From positions 212,108,070-212,172,069 of the forward strand of contig CM022299.1 in NCBI GenBank assembly GCA_011799875.1: a stretch of DNA of 64,000 nt, given 5' to 3'. The DNA comes from Thinopyrum elongatum. Taxonomy: Eukaryota > Streptophyta > Magnoliopsida > Poales > Poaceae. The notes under the pieces were generated by a model that was given only the letters and a program-made list of their open reading frames with translations, searched no databases and was not told the origin of the DNA. The translations under genes were made by a program, and so were the position numbers. Positions 23,071 through 34,357 of this stretch are shown one piece after another. Position 1 is the first letter of the stretch, and each line of letters opens with the position of its first letter.

Positions 23071-24682
23071 AATTAAATAAAACTCATGCAGGACTGTTGT
23101 TGGTATGAAACGCACCCATCGATTTGGCTAGCCATGGCTTGTGTTTGTTGGTGGAGGGGGGTAAACTTTACTTTTATCGCTTGGGAACCGCCGCTAATTT
23201 TTTTAGCATGGAAGATATTGAAAACACTTGGTCGTAACGTTGATAGGAAGGGTGCACCTCCGAAAATTATATTTATCTCTGTTTTAAGCATTGAGCTCTG
23301 GCACCTCTGCAAATCCCTGCTTCCCTCTGTGAAGGATCTATCTATTTACTTTTATTTTGAGTCATCACCTTCTCAAACAAGCGCCAGACCTGAGAGTACT
23401 ATTATCATCCTCATGCATTGTGTTTAGTTAATGTTGAATGCATCATGACTGGATCTCTTCTACCATGAATTACAATGTTTAGTCGCTGCTTGAACTTTGA
23501 AGGTGCTCTGCGTTTATGTTTTGCGGTCTCAGAAAGGGCTACCGAGATACCACTGTTGTCATATTATATCATGATTGTTTTGACAAAGTGTTGGCATTTG
23601 AGATATCTTATTATTGCTCGCGAGTTGATTATGCCATTGATATGACTTAATATAATTTTTAAGAGTTATTGTTGACATGGTTAGTCATGATCTTTGCTGA
23701 AAACCTGGGTGCTATTTAAGCATATATATGTAAACAAGAACAAAAGAGTTCGTAAAAGTTTTTCTTTATCACTTCCAATTTTTCAACTGAATTGCTTGAG
23801 GACAAGCAATGGGTTAAGCTTGGAGGAGTTGATACGTATCCATTGTATCTAATTTCCTAATGCTTTTGCTCTTGTTTTGGACTCTAATTTGCATGATTTG
23901 AATGAAACTAACCCGGACTGCCGCTGTTTTCAGTAGAACTACCATGGTGTTGTTTTTGTGCAGAAATAAAAGTTTTCGGAATTCGACGAAACTTTTTGGA
24001 GATTTATTTTATAATAAATAAAAAATACTAGAACTAAGAGCCACCGGAGGGGGTGCCCTTGCTGCCCACAAGACACCAGGGCGCGCCACCCCCCCCCCCT
24101 GACGCTCCCTGGTGGGTGGTGGGGCCCTCAGGGCTCTTTGACCCTAATCCCGACGCTATAAAATCCTATTTTCGAAGAAAAAGTTAAGAGAGGAAGTTTC
24201 ATCGTGTTTTACGATACGGAGCCGCGCCACCTCCTGTTCTTCATCAGAAGGCCAGATCTGGAGCCCGTTCGGGGCTCCGGAGAGGGGGGGGTCTTTTGTC
24301 TTCGTCGTCACTAACCATCCTCCATCACTAATTGCATGATGCTCCCCATCGGGAGTGAGTAATTCCTTCGTAGGCTCGCTAGTCGGTGAGGAGTTGGATG
24401 AGATTCATCATGTAATCGAGTTAGTTTTGTTAGGGCTTGATCCCTAGTATCCACTATGTTCTGAGATTGATGTTGCTATGCTTAATGCTTGTCACTAGGG
24501 CCTGAGTGCCATGATTTCAGATCTGAACCGTTTATGTTTTCACCATTATATCTATGATCTTGATCCGATCTTGCAAGTCATATGAACCTATTACGTGTTA
24601 TGATCCGTAAACCCCAGGGTGACAGTAATTGGGATACTTTCCAGTGCTGACCATAGTTTGAAGAGTTCATGTATTCACTATG
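23071..24682 (+). mobile_element. 3' tail and partial LTR of a TGATACGT-type gypsy element
   Basis: 23071-23829 is a non-coding tail with no recognisable gene, ending in a polypurine tract (AAGCTTGGAGGAGT, 23816-23829). The LTR starts TGATACGTATCC at 23830, has a TATA box (TATAAAA, 24157-24163) before a leader with an AAGGCCAGATCTGGAG stretch, and is cut at 24682 by a copia LTR. The TGATACGT start links it in type to the LTR at 50480-52140. The left part is lost at the 23070/23071 junction. Confidence 0.75.
24157..24163 (+). promoter_or_regulatory. TATA box of TGATACGT-type LTR
   Basis: TATAAAA, about 330 bp after the LTR start. Confidence 0.55.
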
Positions 24683-26270
24683 TGAAAGGATCGAGAAGAG
24701 GGGTCTAGAGGGGGGTGATTAGACCCTTCACAAGCAAAAGTGGCAGTTTTTAGATTTTTCAAGTTAAGGTAGAGTTTTAGCACAAGTTTAAGCATTCACA
24801 ATACATTTCAAACAAGCATGACAAGAGTATATGCAGCGGAAAGAGTAAAGCATGCAAATTGCAAGAAAGTTAAGGGATGGGATTGGAGTTTGCAAACGCA
24901 ATGAAGACACGGAGATTTTTGGTGTGGTTCCGATAGGTGGTGCTATCGTACATCCATGCTGATGGAGACTTCAACCCACTAAGGGTAACGGCTGCGTGAG
25001 TCCACGGAGGGCTCCACCCACGAAGGGTCCACGAAGAAGCAACCTTGTCTATCCCACCATGGCCATCGCCCACGAAGGACTTGCCTCACTCGGGTAGATG
25101 TTCACGAAGTAGGCGATCTCCTTGCCCTTACAAACTCATTGGTTCAACTCCACATGTTGACGGAGGCTCCAAAGCGACACCTAACCAATCTAGGAGACAC
25201 CACTCTCCAAAAGGTAATAGATGGTGTGTTGATGATGAACTCCTTGCTCTTGTGCTTCAAATGATAGTCTCCCCAACACTCAACTCTCTCTCACAGATTT
25301 GGATATGGTGGAAAGATGATTTGAGTGGAAAGCAACTTGGGGAAGGCTAGAAATCAAGATTCTTGTGGTAGGATTGGAATATCTTGATCTCAACACATGA
25401 GTAGGTGGTTCTCTCTCAGAAAGTGTATAGTGGAAGTGTAGGCACGTTCTGATGGCTCTCTTACATATGGAGAAGGCAGTGGAGGGGTATATATAGCCTC
25501 CACACAAAATCCAACCATTACACACATTTGACCAATCTCGGTGAGACCGAATGGGTAAACTCGGTGGGACAGATTAGTTCAAAATGTGAATGTTAGGAAT
25601 CTCGGTGGGACCGACTGGAACAACTCGGTGGGACCGATGTGCTACGGCTTAGGGCAAACCACATCTCGGTGGCGCCGATTGCATCAACTCGGTGATACCG
25701 AAGTGAAGCAATAAGGCAACAGAGACTTGGTCAAGCCATCTCGGTGAGACCGATCGCAATTTCATTGAGACCGAAATAATTGCAACAGATACCAGGGAGT
25801 TGGCAAGGCCATCTCGGTGAGACCGAGATCTGTATCAGTGTGACCAAACTTTTAGGGTTTCTGGCTGTGGCTATGTCATATGAACTCGGTGGCGCCGGAT
25901 AGGAAGAATCAGTGGGGCCGAGTTGGAGTTTAGGGTTTTGACATATTTGGGTGGCGAAAGTGGTTGAGGGTTTTGGAGCAATATCACTAAGCATTTGAGC
26001 AAGCAAGCCATTAAGCGACACCTCATCACCTTTTAATAGTATTGGCTTTCCTATGGACTCAATGTGATCTTGGATCACTAAAACAAATATGAAGAGTCTT
26101 GAGCTTTTGCCAATATATGTCCTTAGCATTTTGAAGGGGTTCCACATCCTCTTGTCCTTTCCACGCCATTTGTTGAACTTGTCTGAAATACACTAGATAA
26201 AAGTATTAGTCCAACAAGAGATATGTTGACATTAATTACCAAAATCACCCAGGGAGCACTTGTGCTTTCA
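24683..26270 (-). mobile_element. Ty1/copia (SIRE-like) 3' LTR
   Basis: 1588 bp with terminal inverted ends TGAAAG and CTTTCA. On the minus strand it follows a classic polypurine tract (AAAAAGGGGGAGAT, 26271-26286) and starts TGAAAGCACAAGTGCTCCC, as in Triticeae SIRE/Maximus-like elements. A minus-strand TATA box (TATATATA) is at 25488-25495. The stretch 25530-25930 holds many copies of a palindrome of the form TCGGTnnnACCGA. The element inserted into the LTR on its left. The other end of the element is not in the window. Confidence 0.85.
25488..25495 (-). promoter_or_regulatory. TATA box of copia LTR
   Basis: TATATATA with GC-rich flanks, read on the minus strand. Confidence 0.5.
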
Positions 26271-27640
26271 ATCTCCCCCTTTTTGATAATTGATGACAAC
26301 ATACATCAAAGCTTTAAGTAAATTATGTGAAAAGTAGCAAGTAAAGCTTTGGAGGAACATGTAACATGCATAAGCTCCCCCTACATGTATGCAATCATGT
26401 GAAGATAGGATATAAGAACATGTGAATGCATAACATGACAGAGGAAGCTGAGAGTTACATGTATCTTGGCTATATGCATCAGAGCAAATAATGTGGTTGA
26501 GAAGTGTACCTTCATGCTTATGATTCCCTCTTGCAAACAATATGTGCAACAGCAAGAGATCATCATGCACATGAGTGTGATGCATATACTTACCTTGTGG
26601 TCTTGACCTAACCTTTGAGATTGTAGTCTTGGGAAAACAGGGTTAGATAACACAGGAACACTCCAGGCAAAGCATCATTAACGAATCACAAGAATACCAA
26701 GACTGGGATGACATGTAATGGGTGAGTACTACAGAGTGACTACTTCATTTAGATATAGACATGTCCCCAAAGATTTAAATATATGCAATAGATTCCAAGG
26801 ATTTTGCTCCCCTTAGGCATAAACTCTTTCTCCCCCTGAATCTGATATTGGATAATGGGAGAAGGTAGGGTGAGACAAAATCAGAGCAAGTAAAATCAGA
26901 GCAAAAAGGAATTAACAACAACACTAACTAGGATCAAACATATCGACATGTCTTCCCCTCTTTAAAGACATGTGACTTCTCTCCTCTTTGTTGACAAGCA
27001 TCTGTACAAGGGCTTACATGTGCTCATTTGATAAGCTTTGATGCACTCTCTCTACCCCTTTGACATCAATTTCCAAGAAGGGTACTTCTGGAACATGAGC
27101 CAAGGGTGGTCCTTGAGAGTCACTACAAAGCAGCAGGTAGCTTAGGATGCTGATAGAGGAAAGGATCATTGAGTGGAGCTGAAGGAAATATGCAATATCA
27201 AATGACAGAATGTTTTCTCAGTGTTGAAATAGGTGACGCTGATTGGTTTCCACCGGTGACTCCGAGATAGTAGAGTCACAGAGGGTGCTTATCGGTAAGA
27301 CCGAGTTAGTCCCTGTCTGTTGTACCGATGAACTAAATACAAGGAATCCTTGTATTTCGGTCTAGCCGATGGGCTTGGGTCGGTGAGACCGAGTTCAGCA
27401 CAGAGCAACATTTTGTCAACTCAGCTCACTTGGCAAATGAAATCTCACAAGGATTTGCAAGGAATTGTCAGAAAGATTTGCAATGAATTTGCAACAGAAA
27501 CACAGATGAAAAAAAGAAATTGAAAAGCGATCTAGATGAAGTTTTTTTTGTTTAGAGGGAGACACAATGGCAAGAAAAACATGCAAATGGAAAGATCAGC
27601 TAAGCAAAAAGGAACACTCACTTGTACAATGAGGTGCTAT
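26271..27640 (-). mobile_element. Copia polypurine tract and 3' untranslated region
   Basis: The polypurine tract lies at 26271-26286. The rest is AT-rich and non-coding, with further GGGGGA stretches on the minus strand (about 26360-26390 and 26810-26840) and scattered TCGGTnnnACCGA palindromes (about 27297 and 27380). No gag or pol frame is present. The right border with the next element lies near 27600-27650 and is not sharply defined. Confidence 0.6.
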
Positions 27641-28260
27641 ACAAATGGTGTTTAACCCCTTTCCGCGACGGCGTTCTGAACCGTTGCCTAGTGAGTGACT
27701 GCGATAGGGGGGTCCTTCCCACACGACCGAGAAACCGTCGGGGATATGCCCTCCTAGCACACACGCTCGGCAAAATGAGGTCGTGTGCGACCGGCGAGCG
27801 ATCAAATATGGTTATACGTACAGTAGTGCTAAAAAATACAATTATACAGGCGAAATCGTTTTCGGCCATAAGTACATACCACACAGTCAGTCCCCGCTAA
27901 ACGTTTCCATTCGTATATACATCCCACACAGTCGCTCCAAGGAAAACGTTTCCGTTCGCAGGTACATCACACACAATTTTCCCCATTAAATCGTTTGTGA
28001 TAGCATTGCCATTGCACACGATATTAACAATTTTATCGTTTGTGTTATTGAATGCATCACACATGGTGCGTAGAAGAAACTATGTGGCAAAGGATGTCCA
28101 TCACACACAGTTTTTATGTGGTAAACGTTTGCGCAAGGTGGCCTAACGCAAACAGATTTCAAGAGGATGTCATGTGTGATTGTTCATTGATCCAACACGG
28201 TTTATTCCTAGAAATTGTGTGTGTTGCCTGAGGTCATCGCCCATGGTGTTTTCTCAATAA
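27640..28260 (+). repeat. Left subterminal repeats of a CACTA-like DNA transposon
   Basis: Short units recur about every 50-70 bp, each with CACACA(G/A)T and a core such as AAACGTTTCC, AATCGTTTGTGAT or AAACGTTTGCG. The core CGTTTGCGA appears as its reverse complement (TCGCAAACG) at 35120-35340 and again just beyond 47914. Inverted subterminal repeats of this sort are typical of CACTA elements. I could not identify the terminal CACTA motif itself, so the superfamily is tentative. Confidence 0.5.
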
Positions 28261-28524
28261 CCGTTTGCAATAGAAAAACCCAATTAGCAGGCTAATTGGC
28301 CATTAGCAGGCCAATTGCCCTATTATTAATAATCCATTTATTAATCTAATTGACAATTCATATTAAGCACACAATATATTTCATTTCCATATTAAGGAAG
28401 CAGGATTTCGTAATTGAAATACATCAGAGTACAACATGATATAGCTTCAGCACTCAGCTACCCTATTACACAGCTGCCAGCACCAAGTTTCACATGCAAC
28501 ATCTAGAACTTTTTGAAATTAGCA

Positions 28525-29179
28525 TCATAGATGGTACATAGACAGATGCATCTCATCTGGAAAACTACTAAAGTGGAAGGCGAATATTGAGCCTTCATTG
28601 ATGTTGAAGGTCTTTGCAACTTTAGGCCAGTGCCTGTGGATGATTGACCGTCCATCCTTCGTCCTCTTCAGGAACACTTCAATATTGAACCGTGGGTGTT
28701 GTATGAAAACCTTCCTCGCCTCCTGACCATAGAGGTGGTTTGAGAGGTAATCATCAGTGAACTGCTTTAGAAAGTCCTGAAAACAAGAATGTGCATAAAT
28801 ATCTTCTCTATATTGGAAATGGGGGAAAGGAATAAAAAAGGAAAGGTATAATAGTTAGTACCATCTTATAGTGAACAGATGTCTTCTTCATTGTGCAGAC
28901 AAAGATCTTGTTGTTTTTTGTCGGTAATTTCTTTATCCTAACAATCTTTCTGAGTTTCTTGACTTGATTGATATTCATGGACAACTCATTTCCCCATATG
29001 CAAAAAGGGTCGAATAGTGGGTCAAAACCTCTGACAGTAGGACCTACATATGCAAGACCAAATTGTTAAAAACCTAAATATTAGAGTGGTTCCTGCAATT
29101 GCATAATAATGTGTTATTAGACAATGGACCATGCGTGTGCTAACCTCGATTGTAAACCTCAGTGCTTCCCATTGTTTCC
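28525..29179 (-). CDS. B3-like DNA-binding domain protein, three exons, carried by the DNA transposon
   Basis: Exons on the minus strand are 29145-29172 (from ATG), 28862-29043 and 28525-28776. The introns (29044-29144 and 28777-28861) are GT-AG and preserve the frame, giving an uninterrupted 153-residue protein. Residues 50-150 look like a plant B3 fold: KKLPTKNNKIFVCTM, FLKQFTDDYLSNHLYG, FIQHPRFNIEVFLKRT, then HRHWPKVAKTFNINEGSIFA, where the Trp-Phe-Gly pattern matches the last B3 strands. A splice acceptor just before the ATG (exon from 29179) implies an upstream leader or coding exon. B3 domains bind DNA in plant transcription factors. This copy lacks other domains and is probably a captured gene. 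Expression is unknown. Confidence 0.6.
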
Positions 29180-29890
29180 CTGCAACACATATAAGGTAGT
29201 TAGTCATCAGGTTAAGTGAGGTTCGCATGCTATCAGTAAAATATGTTGATGAAAAATAAGCGCATTGTAGATTCATCAGATTAATTCAAGCCACATGGAA
29301 AACCCATTTATCCAAACCAAGCATGATTAAGAACTAGGAAATATAGCACTTGTATATGTTTCTCATGTATTAAGTGCAGCCAAATTTGATTTATTCCTCA
29401 CATGCACAACAATACAAAATTCTACCCACGACAATTGGACATCGCATTGCAGAATTGAACCAAGCAGTTAACTAAACACCACAACAAATGAACCAAACAT
29501 TAACTGAGCACCACATTGCACAATATAACATAGTCCTAATAGAAGATCAGACAGTTAACCAAACCAAGCATGCTTAACAACTTGGAAATATAGCAATTGT
29601 ATTTGTTTCTCATGTATTTTGTAAAGATAAATTCGATTTATTTCTCACATGGAAGACAATACAAAATTGCACCCTGAAGAATTGAACATCACATTTGCAG
29701 AATTGAACCAAATAGTTAACTGAAGAAGACAACTAATTAACCAAACAGTTAATAAGTGAGCACCACATTGCACGACATACAGAACATATACACTAGAGCA
29801 ACAGATTGCATGGTAAAATTAGATAGCACAATTCACTAGAATTTGTTAAGGAAAGGCAGGAGCAGCACACGCAACGGGTAAACCGAGCAT
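29180..29890. other. AT-rich spacer, no gene seen
   Basis: Probably intron or leader of the minus-strand B3-like transcription unit. It holds duplicated stretches such as CAAACCAAGCATG and AGCACCACATTGCAC (about 29310-29350 with 29560-29580, and 29505 with 29758). No coding sequence is recognised. Confidence 0.4.
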
Positions 29891-29905
29891 GCTTAACCGG
29901 CGTAG

Positions 29906-30121
29906 CTAGCAAATGGCAAGGTGCTCCTCCAAGATCTGGGGGTCGGCACGAATGGCAGCCATCGCGACCTCATCCGCGCGTGCGGGCACGATTTGCTTCT
30001 CCGCTGCCAAATGCTCCTTGAGCTCCTGCCTATACTGTGTGCACCATGGCTTAGGGCGGTGCTTATTTGGTGGAGGGGTCAGTGATTTGGGTGGAAGGTG
30101 TCGGGTCGGCGGTCGGGGCAT
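29906..30121 (-). CDS. Short unknown frame upstream of the B3-like gene
   Basis: A GC-rich island (29890-30400) in AT-rich DNA contains a 71-residue frame ending QYRQELKEHLAAEKQIVPAR...DPQILEEHLAIC. A possible splice donor (GCAG then GTAATC on the minus strand, near 30165) and its position suggest the 5' leader or first exon of the B3-like transcript. There is no recognised domain, and it may not be translated. Confidence 0.25.
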   Translation of the reverse strand: MPRPPTRHLPPKSLTPPPNKHRPKPWCTQYRQELKEHLAAEKQIVPARADEVAMAAIRADPQILEEHLAIC

Positions 30122-30670
30122 GTGGGATGTGGAAGGAGGAGGAGGATGGGGGTCGAGTGTGGATTACCTGCCTGGATAGACGAGGCCGATCAGCGTGAAG
30201 GAGGGTCGCCGGTGAGGAGGCGGCGCTGCAAGCAAGGAGTGAAGGTTTCAACTTGGAAAGGAAGGCGGAAACAGGGGAAATGTGGCTTTTGGTAAGGGGT
30301 AGGGGGCGGGAAGGTAGATATTTCCGCGGAAGCCGAAATTTTTGAATTGGTTCAGCGAAAAAACTGGCGCGCAAAGTGTCATCAGACATGGTCCCTTATT
30401 CAGAACTGTGTACAATATGTGAACATCACAAACGACTCAGATAGCTTAACCCGTGTGTGATGAGTTTGAACGTCAAAAATTTTGGTTCGAATTTCCCTGG
30501 TTACAGTGGTCATCCACGTCATTGCATAATTTGGGTACACAAAGGAGACTACAGCACACCCACACTTCTTAATCGAGCAAGTTCAGCAATTAAACAGAGC
30601 TAGCTGACCTAAACATTACTCTAACAAATTAAAGACTGGTGCTCCTAATTAAACAAAACAAAGAGTACTA

Positions 30671-31285
30671 CTACGGCTGGTGCTCGTCGATCTCCGCCGC
30701 CTCCTCCATGTCCAGCTCGCGCTCGACGGTCTCCTGGGGAAGGGGCTCCATGGCATCCATCGCACCATACTCGGCAAGCATCTCACCATCCGCGTTCGCC
30801 ATCTCTTTGGAAAAGGCCGCCACAAGCTAGGCGTGGGCGGCCGCGATCTGGGCTTGGACGGCCTCCGTCGTGGCAAGGTATGCGGCGAAGGAACGAACGG
30901 CTGCTCGAACACTCTCGGCGATTGCCAACTCTTCGGCCGTGGGTTGCCGACCGTTGTCGGAGAAGCTTCGTTCGATTTGTGCAATGACTGCCACAAGCTG
31001 GGCGTGGGCGGCCTCGACATGGTCGTGGGCGGCCTCCATGAGGGCTAAGGCCACCGCTACGGAATGGGCAGCTGTTGTGCCGCTCTCACCAGTTGCTATC
31101 CCCGAGGCAGATGTTGTTGCCGCCACCTGAGAAGCAACAGCAGCCGTTTGGGCTCCCTTGGCCGCCCGGTCGTAGATTGCGGCCGCGTGCATGCACCTTG
31201 TTAGCACGTGCATGGCGGCTGTGGCCACACTCTTGCCGGAGTGGGCCACCGAAGTTGCCCTCACGACGCGGGTCCACGTCCCCAT
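30671..31285 (-). pseudogene. Ala-rich protein of the DNA transposon, one nonsense codon
   Basis: A frame of 204 codons starts MGTWTRVVRATSVAHSG. It is helical and Ala-rich with heptad-like AHAQLVAVIAQIERSF and ESVRAAVRSFAAYLATTEAV, and has an acidic C-terminus (METVERELD-like, EEAAEIDEHQP). A TAG at 30827-30829 interrupts it and would be CAG with one transition. There is no known domain. The composition is similar in style to the protein at 48452-49177, so both may be accessory genes of the same transposon family. Confidence 0.4.
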
Positions 31286-31289
31286 ATTT

Positions 31290-31600
31290 CACCGGTGACG
31301 TTTGAACAGTGAAATGATATTTGAGGAGCGAGCTAGTGTGCTTGACACACTAGCTATGGACTGTAGCCGATGCACCTTCTCGCGTAAGCCATAGGCGTAC
31401 CATACTCCGACGGTACTCCAAGATATTTTGTACTGCATCTCACACGGTTGGTGATAATAAACTGTGTGCGATCTACTTGATTTTTCATCTTGATTTGAAT
31501 TACATAATGGGGTCATAGCGGCAATGGATGGTGTTTGAATTGCTAGAACATTTATCTGCAGTGAACATGCAACTATATGTGTGTCATAAAAAAATTGGAA
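31290..31600. other. Spacer with CACACGGTT/GTGTGCGA motifs
   Basis: No gene is seen. Around 31440-31475 a CACACGGTTGGTG...CTGTGTGCG stretch repeats the motif vocabulary of the subterminal repeats at 27800-28260. Confidence 0.35.
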
Positions 31601-33925
31601 TTATTCAGGGTTTGTTTGGACATTTTATACATTAAATTGATTTTCTAGCCATTTCAGGTGCACAATTCAAAATTAAACTACATGCACATGCTCCGATGCA
31701 CCAACATGGGTTGTAAAATCATATATGTGTCCATGGGTTTATGCTTATGTCCCATGCAAGAAATGGGGATGAATTTCAAACACCACGACACCATGGCTCT
31801 CCGGCAAACATTGAGGTACTTGCTTTTGTAATTCTAGTAAATCCAAAACCCGTCTGTAATTCAAGAAACCTGGGCATGCTATCATGGAATGGCATCAACA
31901 TGCTGGGGTAAAAAATATTGTCCCATTTGGGGCAGGTTGGGGTATAAGCTTCTCACAAACCAAAGCTTCTCACAACAAGCCTCATGGTTATGGTAGGGAA
32001 CGTTTCACCTTTCTGGACGAAACGATATCCGTTGCCTCTTCTTGATTTCAATTTTTTTACTGTCAACATAGAACAACATGAGTGTTGTGTTAATTTTAGG
32101 AATTTTTTGGGGTTCGTTTGGACATTTTTATACATTAACTGAGTTTTCTATGCATTTATGTGCATAATTCAAATTTGAACTACAGGCACATGCTCCAGTG
32201 CATGTAAATTGTTTGAAAAATCAAATATGTGTCCTTGGCTGCATGCTTAGGTCCCATGCAAGAAATGGGAATGAATGTCAAACACCTTGCCACCGTCACT
32301 CGGCCGCAAACATTGAGATACATGGTTTTTAAATTCTAGTAAATCCAAAACTCGTCTGAAGTTCATGAAAATTGACATGCTATCATGGAGCGGCATCAAC
32401 AAGCTGTGGTAAAAAAATTGTCCCATTTGGGGCAGGTTTGGGTATAAGGTTCTCGCAAACCAGAGCTTCTCACAACAAGCCTGATGGTTTCGGTAGGGAA
32501 CGTGTCAACTTTGGGGACGAAACGATATCAGTTGCCTCTTCTTGCTTTCAAAAATTTTCTAGTGTCAACATAGAACGACAGGAGTGTTGTGTCAATTTTT
32601 GGGATTTTTCGGGGTTCGCTTGGACATTTTTATACATTAACTGGGTTTTCTAGGCATTTTATGTGCATAATTCAAATTTGAACTACATGCACATGCTCCA
32701 ATGCATATAAATTGGTTGAAAAATCAAATCTGTGTCCTTGGGTGCATGCTTAGGTCCCATGCAAGAAATGGGAATGAATTTCAAATACCAGGGCACTGTT
32801 GATTGCCGGCAAAACGTTGAGATACTTTGTTTTTAAATTCTAGTAAATCCAAAACTCATCTGAAATTCATGAAACTTGGCATGCTATCATGGAGCGGCAT
32901 CAACATGCCGTGGTAAATTTTTTGTCCCATTTGGGGCAAGTTTGGGTATAAGCTTCTCACAAACCAGAGCTTCTCACAACAAGCCTGATGGTTTCGGTAG
33001 GGAACGTGCCACCTTTGGGGACGAAACGATATACGTTGCCTCTTATTGCTTTCAAAAACTTTCTAGTGTCAACATAGAACAACAGGAGTGTTGTGTTAAA
33101 TTTTGGAATTTTTGGGGTTCGTTTGGACATTTTTATAAATTAACTGGGTTTTCTAGGCATTTTATGTGCATAATTCAAATTTGAACTACATGCACATGCT
33201 CTAGTGCATATAAATTGATTGAAAAATCAAATATGTGTCCTTGGGTGCATGCTTAGGTCCCATGCAAGAAATGGGAATGAATTTCAAACACCAGGGCACT
33301 GTTGATTGCCGTCAAAACATTGAGATACTTTGTTTTTAAATTATAGTAAATCCAAAACTCGTCTAAAATTCATGAAACTTGGCATGCTATCATGGAGCGG
33401 CATCAACATGCCGTGGTAAATTTTTTGTCCCATTTGGGGCAGGTTTGCGTATAAGCTTCTTACAACAAGCCTGATGGTTTCGTTAGGGAATGTGCCACCT
33501 TTGGGGACGAAACGATATCCGTTGCCTCTTATTGTTTTCAATTTTTTTCTAGTGTCAACATAGAACAACAGGAGTGTTGTGTTAAATTTTGGAATTTTTC
33601 GGGGTTCGTTTGGACATTTTTATACATTAACTGTGTTTTCTAGGCATTTTATGTGCATAATTCAAATTTGAACTACATGCACATGCTCCAGTGAATATAA
33701 ATTGGTTGAAAAATCAAATATGTGTCCTTGGGTGCATGCTTAGGTCCCATGCAAGAAATGGGAATGAATTTCAAACACCAGGGCACTGTTGATTGCCGAC
33801 AAGACGTTGAGATACTTTTTTTAAAATTCTAGTAAATCCAAAACTCGTCTGAAATTCATGAAACTTGGCATGCTATCATGGGATGGCACCCGACATGCTG
33901 TGGTATTTTTCGTGTCCATTTTGAG
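31600..33925 (+). repeat. Tandem array, ~502 bp unit, about 4.6 copies
   Basis: The anchor CCCATGCAAG recurs at 31751, 32253, 32756, 33259 and 33746 (spacings 502, 503, 503, 487). A second anchor, GTTTGGACATTTT, tracks it in phase. Units are AT-rich, non-coding and highly alike, except that the first is more diverged. The array starts abruptly after 31600 and stops inside a unit near 33925. Confidence 0.9.
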
Positions 33926-34034
33926 AGAAGGTGCACTCGAATAACAGCCAACAAATGCATTTTGAAAAAATAGCTGCCACTTTAACATCTCAAACATTGT
34001 TATAATTTAAATCGTGTGCGCTCTATTAACCATT

Positions 34035-34050
34035 CACGTGACGCCACGTG
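34035..34050 (+). promoter_or_regulatory. Paired G-boxes upstream of the Pro/Ala-rich gene
   Basis: CACGTG occurs at 34035-34040 and 34045-34050. The second is in the GCCACGTGTC form of an ABA-response element. They lie about 310 bp before the ATG at 34358, a normal promoter distance in plants. Confidence 0.45.
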
Positions 34051-34357
34051 TCTGGCTTTTAATGGCTATAGGAGGTGTCGTGCGGACAACTGCTTGACTG
34101 AATGGGAGGCGTGCGAGCGCAGTTCGGTGCGCAGGCTGATCGAGAGGTGTGCAAGCTGTCCTCCAATGCATAGGCTCACTGGGAAGCGTGCGAGTTGTAC
34201 GTTGCGCAGGCTCACTAGGAAGCGAGCCCTTTGACTTTCATGGCCCCTCGCCTTGCTCGCATCCTCTCCATTAATGGCGCCCGAGCCGCTGTTTAATACG
34301 GGCGGCCTTACTGTTCACCTCCCATTCCCCTCCCTCCTGCAGACCTCCACCAACGCC

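Noticed and set aside
31600..33925. CRISPR-like repeat array
   Set aside because: Units are ~502 bp contiguous tandem repeats, not short repeats with unique spacers, in a plant genome.
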